In this document: positions 1 to 14,224 of the stretch, one piece after another
Numbering within the stretch: the first letter of the stretch is position 1
Layout: each line of letters begins with the position of its first letter
Assembly: GCA_029204225.1 (NCBI GenBank)
Contig: CM055100.1
Coordinates: 53,507,714 to 53,571,713, forward strand
Reading direction: 5' to 3'
DNA from: Diphasiastrum complanatum
Lineage: Eukaryota; Streptophyta; Lycopodiopsida; Lycopodiales; Lycopodiaceae
Length of the DNA: 64,000 bases
Position numbers and translations under genes: made by a program
The notes under the pieces: model-generated
The model's input: the letters and a program-made list of their open reading frames with translations, nothing else
Told to the model about the DNA's origin: nothing
Database searches by the model: none

Positions 1-170
1 TCAATTTCATCCAATTTCTCAAGCTAGTCAAGATTGGTGGAAAACTAGGACATAGATTGGCATCAAAACTTTTTAAATCCAATCCAACTCTTAGGATTAG
101 AGGCTTAGGACCTGAAAGAGTCGTGTTTGTATCTGATTTTCATGTGTCTATAAACAACAGGGATTGGGAG

Positions 171-228
171 TAAAAGTTGTAACACTTAATCTTTGTGGTA
201 AAAGCTGTAACACTTAATCTTTGTGATC
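171..228. repeat. Two-copy 28-bp tandem repeat in copia 3' flank
   Basis: A 28-bp unit beginning taaaag(t/c)tgtaacac occurs at 171 and 199 with one or two differences. It lies in the untranslated or LTR part (positions 1-345) of the copia fragment next to it. No gene was seen in 1-345. Confidence 0.7.
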
Positions 229-349
229 TAGGCAAGGTCTCTTTTCCAAGGTGACTAGATTTTGGTGAAGATTGATTCTAAGATTTGTGATCTAGATCTT
301 TGTAGATCTTTCTAGAGTTTTGATTCTTGTTCAAATCTAGTTTCTCGAG

Positions 350-870
350 GGTCACAGAATCAAACTGTGCTGAGATATCAGCAACTTGATCTTCAGTGGG
401 GCAAAAAATAAGCTCCACTTCACCCAATAACACCTCATCATGTAGGAAATGGCAGTGATATTTGATGTGAGAATAGCATCCTCATCCTCGCTCTCCTCAA
501 ATCCCTCCTCCACATACTCCTTCTCTGAGGACTATGACCTCGATGATGCCTCATGCTTAAACTCATCATCAGGGCTCTGAGCATGAGATCTCGTACCCTC
601 TCTTGCCCTGCTCCTGCAAGGAACAGCATAATCTTCACGTCTTCTCCTCGACCATCAATTCATAATGGTTAGCTTTTACACAAGCATCCAACTTGAAAAA
701 CCTCTCAAATCTTGTCCCTCATGCTATAACATTTCCACTCTTCATAATAAAACAAGCATTTGCATCAAATCTAGCAAAAAAGCCTTTGTCCATAAGTTGC
801 CCATCACTAATCAAGTTTCTTGTAATGTTAGGAACATACAACACACCTTCAACTTTAACTTGCTTGGTGC
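350..870 (-). mobile_element. Ty1/copia fragment, internally deleted
   Basis: Reading the - strand, 870-660 encodes a GAG-pre-integrase segment (VLYVPNITRNLIS, then GQLMDKGF) with one in-frame stop. Next comes an acidic stretch resembling the integrase C-terminal linker (about 640-480). The RNase H tail (KYHCHFLHDEV, then PTEDQVADI) follows at about 465-350. The integrase core, reverse transcriptase and most of RNase H are missing, so the element was collapsed by deletion. It cannot be functional. The family assignment rests on the order and wording of these conserved motifs. The 3' LTR should lie at 1-345, but its ends cannot be fixed. Confidence 0.75.
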
Positions 871-930
871 ATGTGCATGTGCGTATGTGCATATATGTAT
901 ATGTGTATGGATGTGTATGTGTATGTGTTG

Positions 931-976
<46 letters not shown>

Positions 977-1229
977 ATGTATCTATTTGTGTGTGTATAT
1001 GTATGTTTATGCGTATGTGTACGTATATGTATATGTTTGTGTGTGTATGTGTACATGTGTGTATGTATATGTGTATGTGTGCACGTATATGTGTGTGTAT
1101 CAATACATATATGTGTATTCGAATGTGTGTGTGTATGTATATGTGTGTATATGTACATGTACATGTGCATGTATATGTATATGTTGTATGTATGTGTATG
1201 TATATGTGCGTATATGTGCAGGTTTATGG

Positions 1230-1286
<57 letters not shown>

Positions 1287-1300
1287 CTTGTGTATGTGTA
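871..1300. repeat. TG/TA-rich alternating purine-pyrimidine tract
   Basis: About 430 bp made almost entirely of tg, ta and ca steps, including a pure (AT)n at 935-972 and a pure (GT)n at 1241-1283. It gives long open frames on both strands (Y/V/C or H/T/I rich) that are composition artefacts and not genes. It abuts the truncated edge of the copia fragment. Confidence 0.9.
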
Positions 1301-1435
1301 GTCAAAAAATAAGCTTGTATGTGTGTGCATATGTATTGTATGTATTATGAATAGACAAAGAGTAGGGTTTAGGTGTGACATAGGGAGAGTAGACTGGGCT
1401 ACCCCCCTTACATTTTCTCTCTAAAATATTTTTAT

Positions 1436-1441
1436 CTATAT

Positions 1442-1500
<59 letters not shown>
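1436..1500. repeat. (AT)n microsatellite
   Basis: About 65 bp of nearly pure ta repeats with one taa interruption. It directly precedes the hAT-like coding fragment. Confidence 0.9.
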
Positions 1501-1502
<2 letters not shown>

Positions 1503-1509
1503 GAAAATA

Positions 1510-1640
1510 ATCTATAGTGTCCTGTGCCTTACGGTGTCAGAGGGCTGCATCTTGGGCCTTCCATACAAGTTTATGGATAGGTTAGTGAGTAGCTCTGTGC
1601 ATGCATTGCCATCAATGCCAACAAGTACACACTTTCACTA
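1510..1640 (+). pseudogene. hAT transposase fragment (DUF659-like region)
   Basis: The reading frame from 1501 contains YSVLCLTVSEG followed by LGLPYKFMDRL. This matches, residue by residue, the stretch [12 protein letters not shown] followed by [11 protein letters not shown] in the clear hAT transposase at about 28490-28570. Only this one block of about 40 residues is recognisable, and the following residues are not conserved. It is inferred to be a degraded relative of that transposon and could be a chance match, since the block is short. Confidence 0.45.
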
Positions 1641-1759
1641 TGTAGTATGTCGAGTGTTCATTGTTGAGTTAGTCTATTTTTTTATTTTCCATAAATCATC
1701 TTTGATTGATTTGATTGTATCATATAATTTATTAATCAACATGTATAATGACATTTGAC

Positions 1760-4876
<3,117 letters not shown>

Positions 4877-4954
<78 letters not shown>
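4877..4954. repeat. (GA)n microsatellite between LINE copies A and B
   Basis: About 78 bp of pure ga. On the - strand it is the (TC)n tail of LINE B and at the same time directly abuts the truncated 5' end of LINE A. Confidence 0.95.
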
Positions 4955-4958
<4 letters not shown>

Positions 4959-6857
4959 TTAATGTCTTTGCATGCCAAGAGGCTTATAAGACAAAAGTAC
5001 ATCCAAGTGTGATGGAAACTAGACGGATACTGAGACCATTTACATATTCAACTAGGCAACTCTTTATTTCTCTAACTTTTTGGATTCGAGTTGTTTAACA
5101 CGTGAAAGTAGCTGCTGGATAGTCACTTGCCGAACATTAATCACCGTCTTATGGATATTGCATTATTGTGTATATCTTATATGTGTCTTCACATAGTAGA
5201 AGGATCGGATGAGTCAGATCTTTCGTTGGAGTAGATAGAAACGTTGATTCTTGATAGGGGATTAAGGGAAGAGCAGTACTCGGCTCATTATTACACAAAA
5301 TAAGATAAATGCGAAAATGAGAATGTGTGTGCATAATAAATGTATCCATGTCATGATGTCCAGTCTGTGCTGGTGCTATAGAAAGATGTAATGCGAGCTG
5401 CAACATGGGGAAGCACTAGAGTCTGCTAACGTCGTCTGTGAGTGTGTGAAGTGCGTCTCTGCGTAGGATGTCTGGTGATCCTAGCAATAAAGTGATGATG
5501 AGTAGTACACTGTCTTTGATCCTTGTAAGCATGTAAGCTGCCATCATCCTCGTCATCGTCATAATCATCATCATCATCAGGCACTGTGTTTTGTGATCCG
5601 CCCGGTAAAGAAAGAGGTAATCAATGGCTGAGATGTCCCGCAAGATATGAATATCTCTCATACCATAAGAGCGACACACTGGGAGTCCTCATAGGCTATG
5701 AGAGATCGTAAAGTGGTGGGCATGTCTCGAAACAAACAATGATTTCTCCCTCTAATCTCATAGTATACAGGGCATCTAAAGATAAAATGCTCCTCAGACT
5801 CCACCTCACCTAGAGAGCATAACTGGCAAATCCGTTCCTCTCTAGGAATATTGTGGAACCTCCCAGTCTCAATAGCTAGCTGGTGTGAAGACACCTTGAG
5901 CTGTCCCAATGTGAATATGAGGAAATGTGATAGTCCTGAATCCAAGTAACGTGGCTAGACTAGAATCCCTGTTGCATGTAGCTCAAAAAAATGGGTTCCG
6001 TAGAAAGCAGGCTTAACCCCTAATTGGTGACTCCAAGTCCGCTCCAGTAATGCTCGATAGAGAAATCATCTGATATATTGATGAGTGCCTGAGGGAAGCT
6101 CTGTAATGGAGATACGAAATGAATCAAGTAGGAGGTGAGATGCTTGAGAGAACCATGATAATCTATAGCCTTGATCATGAAGATAGTGTGAGGAGGATAG
6201 TGCAAGCTGTGTGTATCGTCTGTCTATCTTTGGTAATGCCTGTACTCTCTGAATATAGGTGACGAGCTGGAGAGCTGCCTCGATCTTTATAGGTGGAACT
6301 ACAAACTCGGCCAGAAGAATCTCATGTGGAACAGAAGGCTTCGCTCGGATCAACCGAGCTACGATGGTAATCTGTAATCGCCCAGTGTGAGAGGGGAAAC
6401 CTGTACACCATACCCTCAGTCGCATATAGAGTTGCGGGCGACACTTACTACAAGCATCCTAGATGGACTTCTGAAAACAGAACCGCTCTAGTTGAACAAG
6501 GGAGGCATGTCCCTTCCCCAGTCGAGTGGTAGCGGCCTGTCTCATACTGAAAGTAGGGCCCGAGAAAAGAATCCCCAAGTATGTATAAGAAGAGACCACT
6601 CTAGAACCTATCCATCAAAAGTGAGCTCCTGTCGTTGCATGAATGCTCGAGAAGCACTTTGGTCTTCCCAATATCCAACTGTCGCTGTTGGCCCTCTCTG
6701 GTCGGTGAGACTAGTACCATATCATCGGCATGATAGCAATCAAGATATCCCCAAGCCTGCAACCAATACCACCACACTATGTAATGACTCTCTCCAGCTC
6801 ATCAATATATAGGCCAAAGAGGACCGGTGAAAGGGAGCAACCCTGCTTCACCCCAAT
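4955..6857 (-). mobile_element. L1-like LINE copy B (RT to 3' end)
   Basis: Same family as copy A. On the - strand it starts at the RT block KQGCSLSPVLFGLYIDEL (about 6855-6790), where the following RT palm is broken and the YVDD site is not readable in frame. It continues through the post-RT region (6425-6066, with ARLIRAKPSVPHEILLAEF). It reaches the C-terminal zinc knuckle at 5945-5658 (CQLCSLGEVESEE then [12 protein letters not shown]), and a triplet-rich Asp tail (about 5545-5580). The 3' end, ...tgcaaagacattaatgcatctctct, closely resembles that of copy A. Stops and frameshifts throughout make it non-functional. Confidence 0.82.
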
Positions 6858-7187
6858 ATTGGAAAGGAGCGACCAGAGGGGGGCCCAAGGAGGAGAGGCA
6901 AGCAGAGGTAGGGGCAAGTCCAGGCACAACACCGGTAGCAGAGTTAGAGCTGGCAGTAGCAGAGCTAGAGTGTCGCCACAATGTATGGTTCCCTCTGATG
7001 CATTTGCAAACCCTGGGATCAACTGATTGGCACAGACTCGGAGGATCTTGATTACCATGATGATGATGAGTCTTCTTAGTTGTATAGTTTTCATTATGTT
7101 CATTGAACATCATTGTACCCCATTTTGGTACCATGTGGCCTGATATTATATTATGTATGACGGTTTTTTTCGCACGTGTGCCTTATG

Positions 7188-7190
<3 letters not shown>
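6858..7190 (-). other. Unassigned segment between LINE B RT and a (TC)n tract
   Basis: The - strand has an open frame from 7134 to 6860 (starting MVPKWGTMMFNEH, Ser/Pro rich, no known domain). It runs directly into the RT block of LINE B. It could be the 5' region of LINE B joined to RT by an internal deletion, because a (TC)n tract again lies immediately upstream, or it could be an unrelated neighbour. No homology is recognised. Confidence 0.35.

Positions 7191-7220
<30 letters not shown>
7191..7220. repeat. (GA)n microsatellite
   Basis: 30 bp of ga. On the - strand it is (TC)n upstream of the LINE B segment. Confidence 0.95.
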
Positions 7221-7223
<3 letters not shown>

Positions 7224-7350
7224 TTTAGTTTATTTTGGAACGGTGAAATGGAAATTTATAACATTTAATTTTCGGTCAATGCTGGGTCGGTGGATCAATA
7301 TGCATGAAAGTGTTGTGGATCACTGATGTGCAATCTTCTTCAAGATACTG

Positions 7351-7353
<3 letters not shown>

Positions 7354-7411
<58 letters not shown>

Positions 7412-7500
7412 CCTCCATCTCCCTATCCACCTCCGCGCTTCCATCTCCATCACCATCTCGATCTCCACGTAGCCATCTTCTCCTCACTGTTTCCATCTCC
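7354..7500. repeat. (CT)n microsatellite grading into CCATCTCC repeats
   Basis: Pure ct from 7354 to about 7409, followed by a degenerate run of ccatctcc/ccacctcc units to about 7500. Confidence 0.9.
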
Positions 7501-8006
7501 ATGCAACTCTCACTTCTTTCTAGCTTTCTTTGTGGCTAGATCTACCTTTTCTGTGCATGACACTTTCTTTCATACTCTTAGCTAGCTTGTTTCTCAAGAT
7601 TTCATTGCTGCTATCCTTTTGCAATAGATTATAGATCCTCAACAGTTTGAGTTTTGAAAATTTGATTTTTCTTGATCTCAAAATTTTCGTAGGCTGTAAA
7701 ATCCGTACAGTATGTATGTATCCGTGCAGTACTGCAAGTACAGTCTGACGACTGCGTAGTGCTCTGTCCTACCTTCGATCTGAATCAATTTTCGGGTCAA
7801 TCGGACTTTGTATGAAAAAGTTATGCTCATTTCCGTAAAATTGCTTGATTAGGGTTTTGCTTCCTCTCTCATCTATCTCCTGCAAATCCACTTACGACTT
7901 TGTTTCACCTTCCTCCAGGCTTTGTCGTGCACACAAAAGCGTGCTAAGAAGTTTATGTCTACAGGTTCTCGCAAACGTCTTCATACTTTGGAAATTGCAT
8001 CCACCA
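7501..8006. other. Probable copia 5' leader, no gene
   Basis: No coding frame is recognised. It contains short repeated tacagtatg/gtgcagtactgcaagtacag motifs and directly precedes copia gag, so it is likely the leader or part of the 5' LTR of that element. No LTR boundary or tRNA-complementary primer site could be identified. Confidence 0.4.
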
Positions 8007-8049
8007 TGCCTACCGATTTTGTCAGCACTCGACCGCCAAAGGATTCAAA

Positions 8050-8400
8050 ATGAAGAGCATTTTGATGGAGGAGTTATGGGACATTGTTGCAGGTATTGAA
8101 GTCCGGCCTAATACCACTCTAGGTGACATGAGGGCCTTTGATAAAAAGGCACAGAGAGCATTGTCCTTGATCAACCTTTCAGTGAAAGACTGTGTGATCA
8201 CCCATATAAGTGATGCCACAGCTAGGGGAGCTTGGGAAGCTCTTAGAATGCAATTTCAAACTTGCAATCCAGCTCGAGCCATGTTCTTGAAGTCGAGATT
8301 GAACAGAATTAGGATGGAAGAAGGCGAATCGGTGGAATCTTTCTTCATCAGGATAAAAGAGCTGAGAGATCAACTTGTGCCAAATTTTGTGTCATTGGAT
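8050..8400 (+). pseudogene. copia Gag capsid fragment
   Basis: About 115 residues resembling the UBN2-type Gag of plant copia elements (WDIVAG, ALSLINLSV, ARGAWEALRMQF, SRLNRIRMEEGESV, FFIRIKELRDQL). Gag would form the cytoplasmic virus-like particle. The frame then runs on out of register into integrase-derived sequence at the deletion junction near 8400. Confidence 0.8.
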
Positions 8401-8953
8401 GTAGGGCCTATGTACATGTGCCAAAGGAGGAGCGAAGCAAACTTGATGCCAAAGCAATCAAGTGTATCTTTGTTGGTTATGATGAGAGGACGAAGGCGTA
8501 TAGGTGTCTTGATCCTGTAATGAACAAGATTCACATAAGCAAAGATGTAATCTTTGATGAGACGCATAGGTATGAAGATGAAGACCATGCAGGTGATGAA
8601 AGCATCAAGAAACTTCCCACAATCTTGGAAGAAGAAGATGAAGAAGACGCTCCATAGGATGATGCACATGAAGACGAAGGTCGAGAGGGTGAGTATGAGA
8701 GGACACCACCTATCCAAGAGCCTAGGGGAAGGTACTTGCCGATAGGAGCAACAAAGGAGAAACTGGTTGGAAGTAAGAGACATTACTTGGACACTCCTTG
8801 GGACACATACTCTCCACAAAGTGTATCACTTGAGTCTAAGATACCAAAATGGTACGAAAAGATCATGAAGGACGCAAAGCTAAATCAACCAGGATCTAGC
8901 ACACAAGAAGTGAGAAGATCATTGCGGGAAAGGAAGTCTCCCGATCGCTATCT

Positions 8954-9733
8954 GTGAACTATGCCCTAATGAGTGACATTTTGAAGTGTCGAGGACCATC
9001 AACCTTTGATGAGGCAAAGGATCACAAAGAGTGGCAAAGGGCAATGGAAGAGGAGATGGAGTCTATCCACAGGCATGGTACGTGGGAGTTAGTTGATCTA
9101 CCACTTGGAAAGAGACCCATTGACAACAAATGGGTGTTTAGAACAAAGTTTCATGCGGATGGCACGATAGCAAAGCATAAGACATGCCTAGTAGTTAAGG
9201 GCTATGAGCAAAACAAAGGAATTGACTATGAAGAGACATTTGCTCCAGTGGCTAAGTGGACTACGCTATGCCTTATCATCGCCTTAGCATCTCATTTAGA
9301 GTGGAAGATCCATCAAATGGTTGTGAAGTCCACATTTTTGAATGGTGACTTAGAGGAAGAAGTTTACATGGTCCAACCACAGGGCTTTATGGCAAAGGGA
9401 CAAGAACATAAGGTGTGCAAGCTACGCAAGGCACTTTATGGCCTTAAGCAAGCGCAACGCGCATGGTATGGACGCATTGACCATTACTTTCTTTCTCATG
9501 AGTTTGTAAGGACAAATTCAGATCCAAATCTTTATGTTCTTATAAACGAAGATAGCATTGCCTTGATTGTACTTTATGTTAATGATATTATTATCACAGG
9601 CAATGATGAGAATCTCATTCATTCTATCAAAGCCAACTTGTGCAAGCAATTTGAGATGACAAATTTAGATCTTATGCACTATTGCTTGGGTGTCGAAGTA
9701 TGGCAAAATGGCAATGATATCAGGCTATGTTAA
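8954..9733 (+). pseudogene. copia reverse transcriptase (YVND active site)
   Basis: A 259-residue frame with the classic plant copia RT order: WQRAMEEEMESI, KWVFRTKFHADGTI, YEETFAPVAK, FLNGDLEEEVYM, LRKALYGLKQAQRAWY, then YVNDIIITG and HYCLGVEV. The second catalytic Asp pair is changed (YVDD to YVND), which should abolish polymerisation. The stop at 9731 interrupts the join to RNase H. The first Met is internal to the polyprotein. Confidence 0.88.
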
Positions 9734-9742
9734 AGCAAGTAT

Positions 9743-10351
9743 GTGCGCGAGATATTAGAGAGATTTCGCATGACAGAGTGCAAACCTTCCATCACTCCTT
9801 GCGAAGTTGGTAAGAAGTTGTCTCGTGTTGATGATAGTGCACAGGTTGACGCTACTTTATTTCGTCAGCTAGTTGGGAGCTTGATCTATCTTACAACTAC
9901 ATGTTCTGATATCTGCTATGTTGTAAGTCTAATTAATCAATTCATGTCATCACTCACTATGGATCATTGGAAAGCCGCGAAGAGGATTTTGAGGTACATG
10001 AAAGGTACACCTAACCTTGGCTTGGTCTACAAAAGACAAAGTACTTTACCTAAGTTGCAAGGCTATGTTGACGCTGATTGGGCAAGAAATGTTGATGATA
10101 GAAAGTCAACAACAGGTTATGCTTTCAATTTTGGTAGCGGTTGTTTTTCATGGTCTAGCAAGAAGCAGGACACCATTTCTCTTTCTTCTACAGAAGCTGA
10201 ATATAAAGCGTTAAGTTCTGCTACTCCAGAAGCTATTTGGCTGCGTAAGTTGTTAAGTGAGATTGGCATGAAGCAAGTACATCCTACTGTTATTTTTTGT
10301 GATAGCCAAAGTGGGATACAGTTGGCTAAGAATCCTATCATATTGAAGTGA
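9743..10351 (+). pseudogene. copia RNase H region
   Basis: Frame with CKPSITPCEVG, LVGSLIYLTTT, then the RNase H catalytic blocks GYVDADWA, STEAEYKAL and FCDSQSGIQLAKNP. A stop replaces the expected codon just before the HIDIKYHFVRE-like block, which continues in another frame at 10352-10505 and ends with TKALSKEKF. This confirms the + orientation and the 3' end of the element's coding region. Confidence 0.85.
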
Positions 10352-10540
10352 AATATCACTTTGTGCGTGAAAAGCTACAATTTGAAGATATAAGTATTAC
10401 ACACTGTTCTACGATGTTACAAGTTGCTGATATATTTACGAAAGCTTTAAGTAAAGAGAAGTTTGTAACTTTTAGAGCTAAGCTTGGCTTAGATTTGGTT
10501 ATGTAAAAAGCTTTTACTTATGATACTATCATGGAGGTAT

Positions 10541-10855
10541 GTTCCATGAATAGAGTAAACCTTAAAATAAAGAGAGACGTTGATCATTGAGGGAGAGAGT
10601 TAGAGTAGCAATGATCGACTTATACAGTGCTTTCTAATTTTGACGGTACCACGTGTGCCCAGTTCTAGAATTATCGGGCCGTCTTTCTTTTACGAGCCCT
10701 TTGAGTGCTCTTAAGCAATTTTATCTTTGTACTTGCTAATCTGTGTGAATATACAGTTTGTGGGAGAGCAATTCTGTCTTGTCTTGTCTTGTTGCACTTA
10801 ACGTTGTGTTGTGGTGATTGATTTGGTCGGGTTTTAAATTGTATTCTCAACTATA
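10541..10855 (+). mobile_element. Putative 3' LTR of the copia element
   Basis: Follows the RNase H tail after a purine-rich stretch (catggaggta). It begins tgttccatgaata and runs to the LINE C boundary near 10858. No matching 5' LTR was found, so both ends are estimates. Confidence 0.35.
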
Positions 10856-10857
10856 CC

Positions 10858-12240
10858 TACTCTCGGGCAAGAAGTACGTGAGACCAAATCACGGGCTTCT
10901 ATCCTGAGATCATCTACCACCACTTCATCTTCTGTAGCACCCTCCTTAGACACCACGGTACAAGGCGTCTTGGCAGAACAACAACGTCGGGATGACAAAA
11001 AGCTCAACTTAAGATTCCAGGGTCTTACGTCTTTGTTTACTTCAGGCATGGGGCTCTCAGTTCCAGGTATCCAGTATGCTGGCGCCTCCAGCATGATCCG
11101 AAGGTATTATTTGGGAAATTCAAAACTATGGACGACCAGCAGACAGTTCTTCGTGCGTGTCGTACTCTCCGAGCCTCTCAAATTTACATAGATGATGACC
11201 TTACTCACTGCCAATGGTTACAGCTTAAAACTATTATTCGGGAGGCAAGGACAAAACAACAGCGGGTGGTATTCACAAATGGCAACCCTCGCTTTTTCTC
11301 CAAGTGTCAATAGGAAGTTGGGGTACTCGGGCATGGGAGCAGCCCGATAGCCCCGGTTAGCGTCACATTCAGTTTTTGGAATTGCAGTGGCCTCTCCACC
11401 TCTTCTACAGCGGCTGATCTTGACACCTATCTGTGTTCGGCCAATTTTCTACTTTTTGCAGAGACATATGAGTCTTCCACACACCCACTTCCGCACATTT
11501 CTGGTTTTCAGTGGATTTCTGCTCCACAACCTATGCTACAGGGCAGGATACTTCGGGCCTTTGGTGGAGTTGCATGTTTGTATAGGTCGGTGTATACTCC
11601 TATTCGGTTGGTGTCTCAGGATACTTATGGCCGTTACTTGTGGCTTCAGATTACTGCATCCTTCTTGGGGCTGGACTAGGACTTGTTTGTTGCAGAGTGT
11701 GCTACTTTGCTTCCCACACTTCAGGTCTCTTGTCCTGATGCTCGTTGCTTGGGACTTCTTGTTCGTGAGATGCTTACTCTCCGTTAGTGTCATCTGCCTG
11801 TACCAGATCACTTGGGGTTAGTAGACTCCCAGCAGCTGCTTCTCGCTGGCTTCTTTCGGACTCGAGCACATGCTGATGACTCCGATGATGAGATTCCTAT
11901 CCTTGTGCCACCGCGGAAAAAGCCCAGATGTAGTCGCCACTTGCCTCCATTAGGGCCCATTGTACACTCCACTCAGTGGAGACTTCACACTTACTTTCGC
12001 TGATATGTACTTATTCTTCACCTGGCCCGGGTTGTGGGCATTGGTACTTTTCCTGTAGTTCTTCTGTTATACCTATCCGGGTTGTGGGCTTATTTCACTT
12101 CTGCTTTGTTCTACTTTCATTCATAGCTAGTTTATAGCATTTGACGGCCACGTCCTCCTATGGATGATGCTCCCACTGTTGCTTGTACATATTTTCTTTT
12201 TGGTCTTATGCACCCGCGGGTGCCCAAAAGACGTTAATAA

Positions 12241-12243
<3 letters not shown>
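10858..12243 (+). mobile_element. L1-like LINE copy C, internally deleted
   Basis: Begins in ORF1 and matches copy D from about 23366. The RRM-like domain is at 10970-11090 ([17 protein letters not shown]) and the C-terminal domain at 11120-11310 (VLRACRTLRAS, DDLTHCQW). ORF2 starts near 11370 (FWNCSGLSTSS, the opening of an APE-type endonuclease). It is cut at about 11690 and resumes in the C-terminal tail (LGLLVREMLTLR, then the acidic DDSDDEIPILVPP at about 11870-11915). The RT is entirely deleted. The 3' untranslated block cttcacctggcccgggttg is shared with copy E. It ends at gttaataaagg followed by (TC)n. Confidence 0.8.
10960..11313 (+). pseudogene. LINE ORF1 RNA-binding protein (RRM + CTD)
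   Basis: L1 ORF1-type protein fragment. It has an RRM-like core with the signature [12 protein letters not shown], spread over two frames by a small indel. A C-terminal domain follows (QQTVLRACRTLRASQIYIDDDL) and ends at a stop at 11311. In intact elements this protein coats LINE RNA. Compared with copy D it lacks the PTEGTTLHQ block, a deletion of about 9-10 codons. Confidence 0.75.
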
Positions 12244-12293
<50 letters not shown>

Positions 12294-12304
12294 CCCCCCC
12301 CCCC
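12244..12304. repeat. (CT)n then poly-C at LINE C 3' end
   Basis: (CT)n 12244-12290 followed by a run of about 12 C. It sits exactly at the 3' terminus of LINE C. Confidence 0.95.
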
Positions 12305-12374
12305 ACACACACAAGCACACCAAAGAAATTCTTGGAATCCTATTGTAAAACAACAAGCCATTTTAAATTTTTAT

Positions 12375-12635
12375 CCGTGACAAAATCCAACAACGATTGA
12401 TGCACCTAAACTAAACCGCACTGTAACCGAAACACTCGGCAACCGACATAAATGCAATGCCCTTGGTTAGAGCTTTAATCTGATACCCATATTGCCCACA
12501 AAAAAAAAAAATGTTTCTGAGAAATGCTGGCCCAAACCAAAAACACAGTTTAGAAATGCATTTCTGAACGCGTTTCTGAATGGGTTTCTAGAAACACAAT
12601 GCCACTATGGTCTATGGTGTCATAACATAGTGAAA
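12375..12635 (-). repeat. MITE-like dispersed repeat, copy 1
   Basis: The - strand sequence (catagtggcattgtgtttctagaaac ... through a T run ... tttaggtgcatcaat) aligns along about 220 bp to 53755-53965 on the + strand. It is rich in agaaacgcgtttct palindromes. It codes for nothing and is inferred to be a non-autonomous DNA transposon. Confidence 0.6.
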
Positions 12636-13378
12636 AACTTGGAAAATAGTCAAAAAACCTAGTTTTTTAAAGGTTTTTCCTACTTTTTGATGCGTAGAGT
12701 TGTTGGAATTCTTAGAAACTTTGCATGCATGTTCCCCAACATCATCTGAAGCTGTAATTAGTACAAAGACCAAACTGTAGAGGTCGTGAAAGGCCAAAAC
12801 CGGGCTGAAAATTGATGATTTTCATGCCTTTTTGGGGGTTTGATTCTCCGAAACCGTAAAGGGATCATCACCTATGGCGTTCTCAACCCATATTGAGCTT
12901 CAGGACCTGTATGAACATTTCACGGCCTCTAAGGGACTGTTGTAGGCTGATTATGATGTTGTAGGCATGCGATTCCGAACAAGGCCAGAAATGTAATTGA
13001 TAACCTTGTGAGGACCCAGCCACACATCTTATGGCATGTGGAGCTATTGCATGGGCTAGGACGACTATTGGCATGGTGTAGAGTATCAATAGTAATGACT
13101 TGCATGTATGGGAATACTGTATGCTTGCATGGGTAGGGCTATTTCCTCTAGGAGAAACTTGCCCTACTCCCATTCTAGTTGTGTAATTTCATTGCCAGGT
13201 TCCTCTCTCTACACCTGCATGGCACGGGAGTGATGCTACTGGAGATTGATCAGTAGCTTGTCATTGGTTGGGAGGTTTGGCTCCATTGTTATTCCTTTGT
13301 GTGTGTCTTCTAACTAGGATCTTGGAGGTGCGTGTTCACACTGAGGTAGGAATATAAGTACATGATATTCCTTCCTCC
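12636..13378. other. Probable 3' LTR/flank of the gypsy element, no gene
   Basis: No coding frame is recognised. On the - strand a purine tract (gaggaggaagga) at about 13362-13375, just after the chromodomain, marks a likely polypurine tract, so the sequence below it is probably the 3' LTR. A matching 5' LTR near 17 kb was not found. Confidence 0.4.
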
Positions 13379-13882
13379 TCAAGAAACATTGTTTGCGATG
13401 GTAAAATAAGGGTACTGTGCATGCAAAGCGTGCAAGGTCTCCCAGCTAGCATTAATGAGAGGTCTACCGTACCACGCAACCAAGTACTCACAGATCAGAC
13501 GGTTTCTGAGACGTCTCTCTCTCCGGTCCAATAATCTGTCAGGTCCGTGCATCACCTCCCCATGCTCCTGAAACAAAACAAGTCCATCAGTCAGCAAGTT
13601 ATCACCCTCTTTAAGCGTGAAACATGAAAGATAGGACAAACTCTACAATCCTGAGGTAATGCTAGTTTATAAGCAACATCATTAACCTTTTTAACTATTT
13701 TTTGGGCTCCACAATAATGCGGAGATAACTTATAACACTTCCTTGTCTTAAGAGAAGTTGAGTTCTCTAGAATCAGGTACCATGTTGCCTTCCTCGAACC
13801 CGCTTGGTGTGCGATCCCGATCAGCAAAGGTCTTTGCACGATTCCTATTTCACATTTTTCTTGGCTAAGTCAAGCATCTGTG

Positions 13883-14224
13883 CTATGGAATTAGAAAGTC
13901 TACAAAAGTAGGCACTTTATGAGGCATTCCTACAATAATTGGACTAGCTAGCCTACAACCATAGTTCAACTCAAAAGGACTCATCTTAGTAGAAGCGTTC
14001 TTTTTATCATTATAAGCAAACTCCAACAATGGCAAATATTTTTCCCATTGCGTTTGCTTACCACTTATGTACGCTCTAAGCATGTCCTTTATGGTTTGGT
14101 TAGCTCTCTTTGTTTGACCATCCATTTTAGGGTGATTAGTGCTGCTCATTCTCAACCGCAACTCAAGTTTATCCGTTACGGCAGTCCAAAAATGGCCCGA
14201 AAAGCATGTATCTATATTAGACAC
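13883..14224 (-). pseudogene. gypsy integrase core fragment
   Basis: A 113-residue frame matching the second half of a gypsy integrase core: DTCFSGHFW, SSTNHPKMDGQTKRANQ (with the catalytic-Glu region altered), LPLLEFAYND and FELNYGCRLASP. It would insert cDNA into the genome. The first half of the core is in another frame at 14550-14287. Confidence 0.85.

Larger units (their letters stand above)
8007..10506 (+). mobile_element. Ty1/copia retrotransposon, internally deleted
   Basis: Reads in the order expected for copia. Gag begins near ATG 8007 and is clear from 8050 (MEELWDIV, LSVKDCVITHI), typical of the UBN2-like capsid. At about 8400 gag jumps directly to the integrase C-terminus (VPKEERSKLDAKAIKCIFVGYD), so the zinc knuckle, protease and integrase core are deleted. 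Reverse transcriptase occupies 8954-9733 and RNase H occupies 9743-10351, with the tail (VADIFTKAL) at 10430-10455. The RT active site reads YVND where YVDD is expected, and stops separate RT from RNase H and end RNase H early. It is a dead copy, possibly mobilisable only in trans. Confidence 0.88.

Noticed and set aside
665-1381. Several overlapping open frames on both strands (Tyr/Val/Cys or His/Thr rich)
   Set aside because: They are produced by TG/TA dinucleotide repeats; frames remain open on both strands because the repeat lacks stops, and there is no protein-like composition.
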